Source: Gammaproteobacteria bacterium
Lineage (GTDB): Bacteria; Pseudomonadota; Gammaproteobacteria; Burkholderiales; Gallionellaceae
Assembly: GCA_018813765.1 (NCBI GenBank)
Contig: JAHJBC010000001.1
Coordinates: 367,474 to 431,473 of the forward strand
DNA: 64,000 nucleotides
Reading direction: 5' to 3'
Shown here: positions 30,928 through 38,871 of the stretch, one piece after another
How the letters are laid out: each line of letters begins with the position of its first letter
How positions within the stretch are numbered: position 1 is the stretch's first letter
The notes under the pieces: generated by a model
Databases searched by the model: none
The model's input: only the letters and a program-made list of their open reading frames with translations
Told to the model about the DNA's origin: nothing
Made by a program: the position numbers and the translations under genes

Positions 30928-31823
30928 GGTTTCTTTTTGGCACGCGGATGTGCACCGTCGTAGATTTTGGCGAGATACTGGAAGTCGAGGTGGGTGTAGA
31001 CCTGTGTAGTCGAGATGCTGGCATGTCCCAGCATCTCCTGCACCGCGCGCAGGTCGCCGGAGGATTGCAGGACATGCGTGGCGAACGAGTGGCGCAGCAG
31101 GTGCGGATGAACGCCGCTGGCAATGCCCTGCGTGATGCCGCGCTGACGCAATTGCAGCTGCACGGTGCGGGGGCTGATGCGTGCGCCGTTCTTGCCGACG
31201 AACAGTGCGGTCTCGTCAGGCTTGGCGATCTGTTCGCGCACCGCCAGCCAAGCCTGGAGCGCACTGATGGCGTGGCTGCCCAGCGGTACGATGCGCGTCT
31301 TGTTGCCCTTGCCGGTGACGCGTATCGAGGCGTCGGCAAAATCCAGGGCGATGGGGTCCAAGCTTACCAGCTCGGCCAGACGCAGACCGGAAGAGTAGAG
31401 CAGTTCGAACATCGCCTTGTCGCGCGCATCCAGCGGCGTCGCCACCGGCATCTCCACCAGCTTCACCGCCTCGTCGGGCGAGAGCGCGTGTGGCAAAGTC
31501 TTGGGCGCCTTCGGTGCGCGCAGTCCCACGCAGGGATTGCTCCTGCAGCCGTGATCGCGCATCAGGTAACTGTAGAAACCGCGCCAAGCCGACAGCACGC
31601 GCGCCAGCGAGCGACCGCCCAGGCCGCTGCTGTGCAGTTGCGCGATGTAGCGGCGGATGTGATGGCTCTTGAGGTCGGGCAGCGGGGTGGCGCCGGCGAG
31701 CGCGAACAGGCGGCGGATGTCGCGCGCGTAGTTCTCGGCAGTCAGCGGCGAATAGCCGCGCTCGTTGTTCAGGTAGGCGAGGTAGCCTTGCAGGGTGGCC
31801 GGGACTGTTTCAGCGGCGGGCAT
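30924..31823 (-). CDS. xerC: XerC tyrosine recombinase
   Basis: From the ATG at 31823 the protein is 299 residues, normal for XerC. An open frame extends 94 codons further upstream through DUF484 but was rejected. The N-terminal core-binding domain (LQGYLAYLNNERGYSPLTAENYARD) precedes the catalytic domain, with Arg in SGLRLAELVSLD, HLLRHSFATHVLQ, LGHASISTTQVYTH (His and nucleophile Tyr). With XerD it resolves chromosome dimers at dif. The start overlaps the DUF484 stop by 1 nt; dapF-DUF484-xerC is the standard gene order. Confidence 0.95.
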   Translation of the reverse strand: MPAAETVPATLQGYLAYLNNERGYSPLTAENYARDIRRLFALAGATPLPDLKSHHIRRYIAQLHSSGLGGRSLARVLSAWRGFYSYLMRDHGCRSNPCVGLRAPKAPKTLPHALSPDEAVKLVEMPVATPLDARDKAMFELLYSSGLRLAELVSLDPIALDFADASIRVTGKGNKTRIVPLGSHAISALQAWLAVREQIAKPDETALFVGKNGARISPRTVQLQLRQRGITQGIASGVHPHLLRHSFATHVLQSSGDLRAVQEMLGHASISTTQVYTHLDFQYLAKIYDGAHPRAKKKP

Positions 31824-32443
31824 CACACATGCAGGTTGAACGCGCTGCCCAGTGTCTCGGCAATGCGTTGCAGGAACAGCGTGCCCATCTCGGGGTAGAA
31901 GCGCTCCTTGTCCTCGCTGGCGAGGATGAGCAGGCCGATGGTCTGGCCGTGCGCGCGCAGCGGCAGATAGGCAAAAGAGCGCAGATGCTCGGCAGCTTCG
32001 CCGAACCACGGCAGCGTGTCGTGCACGGCATGGTGCGTGCAGACAGGCAGAAGATGCTGGTCGGCGAATGCCAGCACCTCGGAACTGGGCGGTTCGTCCT
32101 TCCACAGATGCAGCGTGGCGTGTGGCACGGCGAAGATGTCGCGCAGATTGTGCACAATCAGACTTTGCAGCGTGGAACGGTCATGCGGGCCGAACAAGGC
32201 ACAATTGAACTGGTGTACCTTGAACTGCAGCGCGTCGTTCTCCTTGGCGAACTCGAGCAGTTCGTGCAGCTTCTTCTCCAACTCCTTCACGCGCTCGCGC
32301 AGCGTAAGCAACTGGCGCTCGGAAAGCGAAATGGTGCGGCCACCGTGCGGGTGCGGCAGGTTGATCTGCGACAGCATCTCCGCGTGCTCTTCGAAGAACT
32401 GCGGATTGTCCTGCAGGTATTGTGCTACGTCTTCAGCTCTCAT
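31823..32443 (-). CDS. DUF484 family (GAF-like) protein
   Basis: This 206-residue protein begins with the family-typical MRAEDVAQYLQDNPQFFEEHAEML. A coiled-coil segment (LRERVKELEKKLHELLEFAKEN) follows, then a GAF-like C-terminal domain (ESDKER-type core SEDKERFYPEMGTLFLQRIAETLG). It is conserved between dapF and xerC in proteobacteria, and its function is not established. Confidence 0.92.
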   Translation of the reverse strand: MRAEDVAQYLQDNPQFFEEHAEMLSQINLPHPHGGRTISLSERQLLTLRERVKELEKKLHELLEFAKENDALQFKVHQFNCALFGPHDRSTLQSLIVHNLRDIFAVPHATLHLWKDEPPSSEVLAFADQHLLPVCTHHAVHDTLPWFGEAAEHLRSFAYLPLRAHGQTIGLLILASEDKERFYPEMGTLFLQRIAETLGSAFNLHV

Positions 32444-32475
32444 CGTCTGTCACCTCAATAAATCCGAATCTCATC

Positions 32476-33306
32476 CTACAAGTTGATCTCGCCATCGAAC
32501 ACGGTGATGGCCGGGCCGGTCATCAGCACCGGCGAATGCTCGCCTGCCCAGGTGATGGTGAGTGTGCCGCCACGGGTGGCGACATGCACAGTACTGTCCA
32601 GCAGCTTGCGGCGCACACCCGCGACGACAGCCGCACAGGCGCCGGTGCCGCAGGACAGGGTCTCGCCCGCACCGCGTTCATAGACGCGCAGCTTGATATG
32701 CGAACGGTCTACGACCTGCATGAAGCCCGCATTCACGCGCTTTGGAAAACTCGCATGATTCTCAATCAGCGGCCCGAGCTCAGCGACGGGAGCAGTTTCG
32801 ACGTCTTTCACTACTTGCACCGCATGCGGATTGCCCAGGGAAACGGCCGTGATCTGCACCTTCTTCCTGCCGACCTGCAAGGGCTGGATCACGTCATGGC
32901 TGTCGCTCAGGAAGGGAATCAAAGCCGGCTCGAGGACAGGTGCGCCCATGTTTACAGTCACGCGCCCATCGTCCTCCAGACGCGGCGAGATCAGTCCGCT
33001 GCGGGTCTCGACCACGATCTCGCGCTTGCTGGTGAGATTCTTGTCATGCACGAAGCGCACAAAACAGCGTGCGCCATTGCCGCACTGTTCGACTTCGCCG
33101 CCATCTGCGTTGAATATGCGATAGCGAAAATCCGCTTCCTCGCGCTGCGACTTTTCTACCAGCAGGATCTGGTCGCAACCGATACCAAAGTGACGGTCAG
33201 CAATAAAGCGAATCTGCTCAGGTGAAAACGCGACGGACTGACGCACGCCGTCAAAAACCACAAAATCGTTGCCTGCGCCGTGCATCTTGGTGAATTTGAG
33301 GGTCAT
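32476..33306 (-). CDS. dapF: Diaminopimelate epimerase
   Basis: This 276-residue enzyme starts [17 protein letters not shown]. It has the two catalytic cysteine motifs, EQCGNGARC and LSCGTGACA, one in each of its two pseudo-symmetric halves. It converts LL- to meso-diaminopimelate for lysine and peptidoglycan. The start overlaps the end of the tag sequence as ATGA. Confidence 0.97.
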   Translation of the reverse strand: MTLKFTKMHGAGNDFVVFDGVRQSVAFSPEQIRFIADRHFGIGCDQILLVEKSQREEADFRYRIFNADGGEVEQCGNGARCFVRFVHDKNLTSKREIVVETRSGLISPRLEDDGRVTVNMGAPVLEPALIPFLSDSHDVIQPLQVGRKKVQITAVSLGNPHAVQVVKDVETAPVAELGPLIENHASFPKRVNAGFMQVVDRSHIKLRVYERGAGETLSCGTGACAAVVAGVRRKLLDSTVHVATRGGTLTITWAGEHSPVLMTGPAITVFDGEINL

Positions 33307-33883
33307 TTCAGCAGCTCTTTATATCTGTAACAGTCAGTCGTGTGGTCGTTCACCATGCCGGTCGCCTGCATGTGCGCGTAGCAGATGGTGCTGCCGACGA
33401 ATTTGAATCCGCGCCGTTTCAGTTCCTTGCTCATAGCATTCGATTCCCTTGTGCTGGCAGGGATATCGGCGATGCTGCGCCATTTGTTTTGCTTCGGCTT
33501 GCCGTCGACGAATTGCCAGATGAATCTGTAAAACTGCCGAACTCGGCCTGCACCTCCAGGAATTTCTGCGCATTGGTCACCGCGCTTGCCACCTTCAGCC
33601 GGTTGCGCACAATCCCCGGGTCCTGCAACAGCGCGGCTATTTTACCCGCGCCATAGCGCGCGACGCGAGCGGCATCAAAACCGTCAAAAGCGGCGCGATA
33701 GTTCTCGCGCTTCTTCAGGATGGTGATCCAGCTCAGACCGGCCTGCGCGCCTTCCAGGATAAAAAATTCGAACAGCGCACGGTCGTCGTGTAACGGCACA
33801 CCCCATTCCGTATCGTGGTAAGTCTGATACAGCACGGAATCGCCGCACCATGCACAACGCTGCTTGCTCACAGATCGTTGCAT
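33303..33883 (-). pseudogene. tag: 3-methyladenine DNA glycosylase I (tag), frameshifted
   Basis: From ATG 33883 the frame reads RCAWCGDSVLYQTYHDTEWGVPLHDD and GLSWITILKKRENYRAAFDGFD, clear TagI. It continues correctly to FGSF at about 33530. There the frame shifts: the homologous continuation (RFIWQFVDGKPKQN, then KELKRRGFKFVGSTICYAHMQA and a Cys-containing [10 protein letters not shown] end) lies in another reverse frame up to a TGA at 33303 that overlaps dapF. One base appears to be missing around 33526-33532. The conserved zinc-ligand residues are all present across both frames, so a sequencing error or a recent inactivating mutation are equally possible. Confidence 0.85.
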
Positions 33884-34290
33884 AACTGGGTATGGTCGCG
33901 GTACATGCATCGATCCATCACCACCGTGATGCCGGCCTGTTGCGCGCGCAGCGCGGCCTCCTCGTGCACCACGCCGTCCTGCAGCCAGATATTCTTCACG
34001 CCAAGCCTGATGCAGCTTTCCACGATGGCGGGCACATGCTCCGGAGCGCGGAACACATCCACGATGTCCGGTACTTCGGGCAGACTATCCAGATCTGGAT
34101 AGGCTTTCTCGCCCAGCACTTCGGATATCAGGGGGCGCACCGGAAAGATACGGTAGCCGAAGCCCTGCAAAGCCTTGGCGACGTTGAAACTGGGCCGGCC
34201 GGCGTTGGGCGACAAACCCACCACGGCGACGGCCTTAGCCTCGCGTAGTAGTTTGCAGATGTCTTCCGGGCCGGGATTGATAAAGCTCAT
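33868..34290 (-). CDS. CoA-binding (Rossmann) family protein, YccU-like
   Basis: From ATG 34290 this is 140 residues, with a Rossmann core AVAVVGLSPNAGRPSFNVAKALQ and VDVFRAPEHVPAIVESCIRLGVKNIWLQDGV. This matches the small CoA-binding domain proteins related to succinyl-CoA synthetase alpha N-terminal domains. The enzymatic role is unknown. A start at 34341 is also open but unlikely. The stop lies 16 nt inside the tag sequence. Confidence 0.88.
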   Translation of the reverse strand: MSFINPGPEDICKLLREAKAVAVVGLSPNAGRPSFNVAKALQGFGYRIFPVRPLISEVLGEKAYPDLDSLPEVPDIVDVFRAPEHVPAIVESCIRLGVKNIWLQDGVVHEEAALRAQQAGITVVMDRCMYRDHTQLCNDL

Positions 34291-34370
34291 GGTGTGAACG
34301 ATAGCATTATTTTGTCCCGTCCGGCGCGGGCGGGGCAGCACAAAAAACGCTATACTGCGCGCCGTTCAAA

Positions 34371-34429
34371 GCGCCCGTAGCTCAGCTGGATAGAGTATTG
34401 GTTTCCGAAGCTTACGGTCAATCGGGCGC
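34371..34429 (+). pseudogene. T-arm-less tRNA-Arg(CCG)-like sequence
   Basis: The 5' strand GCGCCCG pairs perfectly with CGGGCGC at 34423-34429. The D arm (GCTCAGCTGGATAGAGT) and anticodon loop TTCCGAA match the intact tRNA-Arg 114 nt downstream almost base for base. The T arm is missing: only about 3 nt lie between the variable region and the 3' acceptor strand, no CCA follows, and the anticodon stem is weakened. An 8-bp inverted repeat (TACGGTCA 34413-34420 / TGACCGTA 34442-34449) overlaps its 3' half. It is best read as a tRNA remnant from integration or recombination at this locus. Confidence 0.7.
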
Positions 34430-34484
34430 TCTGAGATAAAATGACCGTAGGTTCACATTGTTGTTTTTGTGCCTATTTTTGTAC

Positions 34485-34561
34485 GCGCTCGTAGCTCAGC
34501 TGGATAGAGTATCGGTTTCCGAAGCCGAGGGTCGTGGGTTCGACTCCCGCCGAGCGCACCA
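34485..34561 (+). tRNA. tRNA-Arg (anticodon CCG)
   Basis: This 77-nt complete cloverleaf has acceptor GCGCTCG/CGAGCGC with encoded CCA at 34559-34561. The D arm, anticodon stem TCGGT/GCCGA, loop TTCCGAA (anticodon CCG, reading CGG) and a T arm with GGTTCGACTCC are also present. It marks the start of the accessory region and is a plausible attachment site for the integrative element to its right. Confidence 0.95.
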
Positions 34562-35360
34562 ATTCAGACTTGTGGTCATGTGACTTTAGGTCGCAAGTTT
34601 CCTTGAGATTAATCTCGTGCCCGTTCCGTGCCCAAAATGTGCCCAGCCTGTGCCCATGCAAATTTGTCGGGTTGGCTGGGGCGAACATTTTGAGTGTTGC
34701 TCAGAGTGCCCAAATTTTCAAAGCAATTTCGGTGGTTATTTTGAAAATTCTGGGTGGATGTACTGCGGTAGAAGTGACGGCCTCCCAGTGAATACGTAGG
34801 CAAGTCGGCCATCAGAAATTCTCCGTCCCTGAGATTATTTTCATTTTAGATGGATCGGCATACCGCTTCACCTGATGTGCGAGTTCTTTCGGTACTCCAC
34901 GCCCTCAATCCCATAGATTTCAATAGAGGTTCTGACCTTCTCAACTTTTGGCCGAAGCGAGTGGGGCAGAAACAGCCTATCAGTGTGATGAGACCTGATA
35001 GTTTCATCTTCGGCGCCGACGCGGACGGTCGCTACAGCAGGACTGAATTGACTATGAACGATTATATTGTGGCATGCTGTTAGCAAGGCACCACAGCCGC
35101 TACGTGACAAAGGAGCGGCAAGTCACGAGCGTCCGGTTCAGGGTAGCGTAATAACAAGACACTGCTTGCAGGAAGCCATCTAATGATAATTAGTGTTACC
35201 AGTAGCCAGAAATCGCCATTTTTTATGATGCAGCCTGGCAGAAATTGATTGTGCCTGTACAAACCGCAACGGTTCAACACGAAGCATATAACCCGCAGCA
35301 TGTATTCAGGTTACTATTCAATAGATAAGGCATAGCCTATATATATAGGAGTCAGTAGAC
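34562..35360. other. Gene-poor 0.8-kb junction segment right of tRNA-Arg
   Basis: This segment holds the phased GTGCCC repeats and then mostly AT-rich sequence. Two overlapping ~80-codon open frames on opposite strands occur at 34850-35083 (+) and 34868-35110 (-). Neither has a good Shine-Dalgarno or a family I recognise. A 14-nt perfect palindrome CCTATATATATAGG (35336-35349) lies directly before the kwaA ribosome-binding site and may be part of its promoter or operator. I see no tRNA or complete gene here. Confidence 0.5.
34617..34655. repeat. Four GTGCCC units at exact 11-bp intervals beside tRNA-Arg
   Basis: GTGCCC occurs at 34617, 34628, 34639 and 34650, phased at 11 bp, 56 nt after the tRNA 3' end. 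The helical phasing and location are what integrase arm-type sites would look like. An alternative is that this is the decayed 3' end of an older integrase gene read leftward into the tRNA. No second copy was seen elsewhere in the window. Confidence 0.55.
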
Positions 35361-35948
35361 ATGGAAATGCGCCTTTTCCCTGCAATGATTATCTTTCTTG
35401 GCTCCTACTTTCCATTGAGCCTGATTTTGCTGGTTCAGGACGTAAAGGAATCCTCTTGGGAAGCACCGCTATGCAATGTTGCGCAGTTGCCGTCTTGTTA
35501 CCTTCCTGAGCTTGCTAATCCTGAACGGGCGCTGGGACTGCTTGTAATTTGTACATTGAGTCTCATGATTTTCATGTGGTTGATGAAAAGTTTGTCCGGC
35601 ATTTCGACTTTGGATGTGGTGGATTCCAAGTCCATCCCAAATGATCTGATCAACTACGTCTTCCCATATGTCGTATCTTTTATGGGGCTCGACCTAGGAG
35701 GGGATGGCAAATTTTTTGGTTTTCTACTCTTTATTGGGCTGATGTTCTTGATCACTTACCGATCAGGCCAGATTCTGATGAATCCATTTCTACTTGTTGC
35801 CGGCTGGCAGTTATATGAACTGAACATCATTACCGAAGGGCACGCGCGTTGCGTCAAGGCTCTATCGAAAGAGACTGTTCGCGTTGGAGATCGGCTGCAC
35901 TCTTGTTTAGTACATGGAATTTACGTTTTGTATCGGGGAGAAAAATGA
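35361..35948 (+). CDS. kwaA: KwaA-like membrane protein of a Kiwa defence system
   Basis: This is a 195-residue integral membrane protein. Hydrophobic segments are at ~6-26, ~57-78, ~95-110 and ~117-134, with a short Cys-containing loop between the first two, and a soluble C-terminal ~50 residues. On its own it is poorly distinctive. The call rests on its size, about four membrane segments, and the ATGA overlap with a DUF4868 protein, which is the Kiwa arrangement. In characterised Kiwa, KwaA sits in the inner membrane and senses phage attachment together with KwaB. The Shine-Dalgarno AGGAG lies ~10 nt upstream. Confidence 0.75.
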   Translation: MEMRLFPAMIIFLGSYFPLSLILLVQDVKESSWEAPLCNVAQLPSCYLPELANPERALGLLVICTLSLMIFMWLMKSLSGISTLDVVDSKSIPNDLINYVFPYVVSFMGLDLGGDGKFFGFLLFIGLMFLITYRSGQILMNPFLLVAGWQLYELNIITEGHARCVKALSKETVRVGDRLHSCLVHGIYVLYRGEK

Positions 35949-36874
35949 CTATCGCTGACGATTTACATGCCTTTAGGAACTTTGATGTGGCGCAAGCAAC
36001 AGCATCGCTTTGGGTCTTTAAGAAACGCCCAGTTGCGAGGCAAATGAATCCATTTACCGCGACCGCAGCTTTGATGAGCGAGGAGCTGCGTGATCAACTT
36101 AAGGAATTGGTTAATGGATATCGAGGAAGCCATACAATTGCGGAGGAGTACAACTTACTCGCCCAACCTAGTGAAGGCGGCTTTCTTTCAGTTCAGCGTG
36201 AAGAAACTCTTTTTCCAAACCTTCAGGAGCTGATAGATCAGCCATTGGAAGAGTGCTTGGTGAGGAACGTAAAACAGTTAAATAATGCGGCAGGATATGT
36301 GCTGCGGCTGCGTCAGGGTGATCGAGTACTTTATTGCGTAAAGAAAACCAACTCTGACTGGGCGACCCGTAAGAAGAAGGGAGTGATGAATATCTTCTTC
36401 ACGGAGGCGGGGTTGGACATCATGGATGACCCGTCTTTCAGCATCGCCCGGCAGTTTGATTTTTTTGTTACTGGAGATCATATCCTAATGACCAGCAAAT
36501 TAGCGTTCGAGTCACTGCTGAACCACAGAGACTCATATGAAGAAGCCTTCATGCAGTTGAAGCGGGAGCCTGGATTTAGTGCTGCATTCGCCGACTTGGC
36601 CCAGTTAGATGATTATGTTGGTAATAATGCTACCCAGTTGAGACGAATGAATGTAATTAAGGCTCGGGGTTATTACAGGAACCCCGAATATCTTGCTCGT
36701 CTTCGCGACATCAATTCGTTGCGTGGCTGGGGAATACAGTTTGATGATACAGGTCGAATTGTTCCAACAGGTGAGACGATGAGCGCACTTATGCACGTGT
36801 TACTTGACCATCGTTTACGTTCTGAGTTGTCAGACAATCAATATGATGTACCTTCTACGTCACTTATTGCCTGA
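35945..36874 (+). CDS. kwaB: KwaB-like DUF4868 protein of a Kiwa defence system
   Basis: From ATG 35945 (overlapping the kwaA stop) the protein is 309 residues and soluble. Segments that I associate with DUF4868 include TASLWVFKKRP near the N-terminus, QFDFFVTGDHILMTSKLAFES in the middle and NATQLRRMNVIKARGYY then LRGWGIQFDDTGRIVPT near the C-terminus. KwaB is the cytoplasmic DNA-binding effector partner of KwaA that blocks phage replication or late transcription. Codon use looks more AT-rich than in the core genes, consistent with acquisition. Confidence 0.8.
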   Translation: MTIADDLHAFRNFDVAQATASLWVFKKRPVARQMNPFTATAALMSEELRDQLKELVNGYRGSHTIAEEYNLLAQPSEGGFLSVQREETLFPNLQELIDQPLEECLVRNVKQLNNAAGYVLRLRQGDRVLYCVKKTNSDWATRKKKGVMNIFFTEAGLDIMDDPSFSIARQFDFFVTGDHILMTSKLAFESLLNHRDSYEEAFMQLKREPGFSAAFADLAQLDDYVGNNATQLRRMNVIKARGYYRNPEYLARLRDINSLRGWGIQFDDTGRIVPTGETMSALMHVLLDHRLRSELSDNQYDVPSTSLIA

Positions 36875-37028
36875 GAGAAGTGATGCCCGGAACAATTATG
36901 CAAACGCCTCTAGCCCAGAATTGTTGGCTGAATGATGTCTACTGGCCCAGGGACGATTCAGGGTTCGCCGCGAAAAATAATGTTAGAATCCAAAGCGCGT
37001 ATATTTTAGATGGAACTTGGGTGAGACA

Positions 37029-37916
37029 ATGGTACAAACCGCAACTCAACTTTCCGCACTGTCTCGTCTATTTTCGCCAAGCGTCTTTCACGAGATGGCG
37101 AAGAAGGGATGCTCCCCCTTGTTTGCACGCCTGTTTGTGCAGACAGGTCTTACAGACCGTCACTTTGACCTGGAGACAGTGGGTTCGGCCTTCGATGCAG
37201 CATTTTCAGTGCTTAAAAGTTCCGGTTTGCGCGACGAGTATGTATATCGTGCAGCGTTGACGCATAACATTTTATTAGGTCGCCACTCGTTAAACACGGC
37301 CAGCATGCTTACTGAATTTCGGGCTGGTTCGTGCAAGGCTGACCTAGTTATTCTGAATGGCACTGGCACCGTTTACGAGATCAAATCTGACCGAGACTCC
37401 TTGTCGCGCTTGCCAAACCAGATCGCGAACTACCGTAAGGTTTTCGCTAAAATCTATGTAATTGCCGGTGAAAGGCATCTCCATGAGGTGATTGGCAGCA
37501 CTTCGACCGACGTTGGGGTAATGAGCCTTGTGAGATGGGATCAAATTCACACCGTTCGCGAAGCCATTGATCGTTCTGACTTGGTATGTCCGGTAACGAT
37601 ATTTGACTCGTTGCGATTGGATGAAGCGCGAACAATATTGTGCAATTTAAAGGTGCATGTACCTGAAGTGCCGAACACGAAGCTCCATAGTGCCATGCGA
37701 GAATGTTTTGCGCGGCTAGACCCACCAGAAGTGCATCGTCAGATGGTTGCGACTTTGAAACAGACTCGGAACCTTGCGCCAATCGGAAGTTTTATAAACC
37801 AATTACCTTCATCACTACAGCCAGCAGCGCTTTCAATCAGAGTGCGACGCTCGGATCACGACCGCCTGCTTGAAGCTGTGCACACTCCGCTCAACGAAGC
37901 GATGACTTGGGCGTAA
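37029..37916 (+). CDS. sce7726 family protein, PD-(D/E)XK nuclease-like
   Basis: From ATG 37029 (GGTGAG upstream; a TTG at 37017 is also possible) the protein is 295 residues. An N-terminal helical region precedes the block EFRAGSCKADLVILNGTGTV and then YEIKSDRDSLSRL (residues ~101-135). Its D...EIK spacing fits a PD-(D/E)XK nuclease core. The layout and the neighbour are those of the sce7726/sce7725 pair, a recurring accessory gene pair of unproven function. It is followed 7 nt later by sce7725. The cytoplasmic nuclease role is inferred from the motif. Confidence 0.75.
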   Translation: MVQTATQLSALSRLFSPSVFHEMAKKGCSPLFARLFVQTGLTDRHFDLETVGSAFDAAFSVLKSSGLRDEYVYRAALTHNILLGRHSLNTASMLTEFRAGSCKADLVILNGTGTVYEIKSDRDSLSRLPNQIANYRKVFAKIYVIAGERHLHEVIGSTSTDVGVMSLVRWDQIHTVREAIDRSDLVCPVTIFDSLRLDEARTILCNLKVHVPEVPNTKLHSAMRECFARLDPPEVHRQMVATLKQTRNLAPIGSFINQLPSSLQPAALSIRVRRSDHDRLLEAVHTPLNEAMTWA

Positions 37917-37923
37917 TCACAAT

Positions 37924-38862
37924 ATGTACCACCCATATTTTCGAGGTAAGCAGTTTGAGCTGATAGCTATTCGAGAGACTGCGAGTTTATTGGCAGAATC
38001 TGGGTTTGTGCCAATCATTGAGCCTGTAAGAGAAACGTTAAGTGGCCTTAAACGCGCATTGAAAGCAATCACCAGCGCTAAAGGTAATGCGATTGTCATT
38101 ATTAATCCTAATTACGGTGATCATGCCGAAGACGGCGAGGACATCACCACGCTGCTAAATGACGAATTCATCGACGAAGCAGGCATCACAGCGGGCATCC
38201 TGCTGAAGGATGACATGAATATTGCAGCGGCACTTGCTAATTACAACAAACATAAACACCACGCCCCAACTTTTGTGCATGCTGGTTTTACTGATCCGAA
38301 GGCATTGACTGAAAAGTTGGGCGATGATCTCAACGATACACGGCATGTCTTCATTGAGAATCACTGCGGTAAGTTGTATCGCAAGCATTTCAAGGGGTGT
38401 GAGCGTATCCTTATTCGTGACGGCTTCAAGAAGCAGCGTAATGCTGATTATCCTGCTGTCGAAATTTTCTCCGACCTCCATGTTACATACGACGACGAGG
38501 AGAATATGAACGGGTTTGGGGATTTTCTGATTGTAGGAGATGACTACAGCGAGGGAGGTGGGCCAGCCTACGCTGTGGCAATTCACCTGACCTATATCGA
38601 TCCTGACAAAGACGACGTTATGTATATTTACCACTTCGTCTCAACGACGCAGGATACGCCTACTGATCCGGCCGGAAAATTTGCTCAAGCGCTTGACAAG
38701 CTAATCATCAAACTTGATTCAGGCAAATCCAATATTTTGGAAAGCAGTGCTATCCAGGAGTTCCGCGAACTCCATGCGAAGGGTCATTTTCCTGGGCTTG
38801 GTTATGTAAAGAAGCTCTCAATGAAACACCACATTGAGACCCTTGCTCACTTTCTTGCTTGA
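37924..38862 (+). CDS. sce7725 family (beta-family) protein
   Basis: This 312-residue soluble protein begins MYHPYFRGKQFELIAIRE, with IIEPVRETLSGLKRAL, an INPNYGD motif and a C-terminal segment GHFPGLGYVKKLSMKHHIE. This matches the sce7725 group related to the phage 'beta protein' family. Function is unknown. It is tightly placed between sce7726 and a RES-domain gene whose start region abuts its stop, implying a single three-gene transcript. Confidence 0.75.
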   Translation: MYHPYFRGKQFELIAIRETASLLAESGFVPIIEPVRETLSGLKRALKAITSAKGNAIVIINPNYGDHAEDGEDITTLLNDEFIDEAGITAGILLKDDMNIAAALANYNKHKHHAPTFVHAGFTDPKALTEKLGDDLNDTRHVFIENHCGKLYRKHFKGCERILIRDGFKKQRNADYPAVEIFSDLHVTYDDEENMNGFGDFLIVGDDYSEGGGPAYAVAIHLTYIDPDKDDVMYIYHFVSTTQDTPTDPAGKFAQALDKLIIKLDSGKSNILESSAIQEFRELHAKGHFPGLGYVKKLSMKHHIETLAHFLA

Positions 38863-38871
38863 GTGACTTTC

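Noticed and set aside
31824..32105. 94-codon N-terminal extension of xerC
   Set aside because: It is Arg/Ala-rich antiparallel-type noise inside DUF484, and the ATG at 31823 gives the family-length XerC.
34473..34688. 71-codon leftward ORF over the tRNA-Arg
   Set aside because: Its product contains the familiar spurious translation of tRNA-Arg (the 'GVEPTTLGFG' type segment); the real feature is the tRNA.
36880..37260. 126-codon frame before sce7726
   Set aside because: It overlaps the sce7726 gene in another frame with no family similarity or continuing ribosome-binding site; treated as noise.
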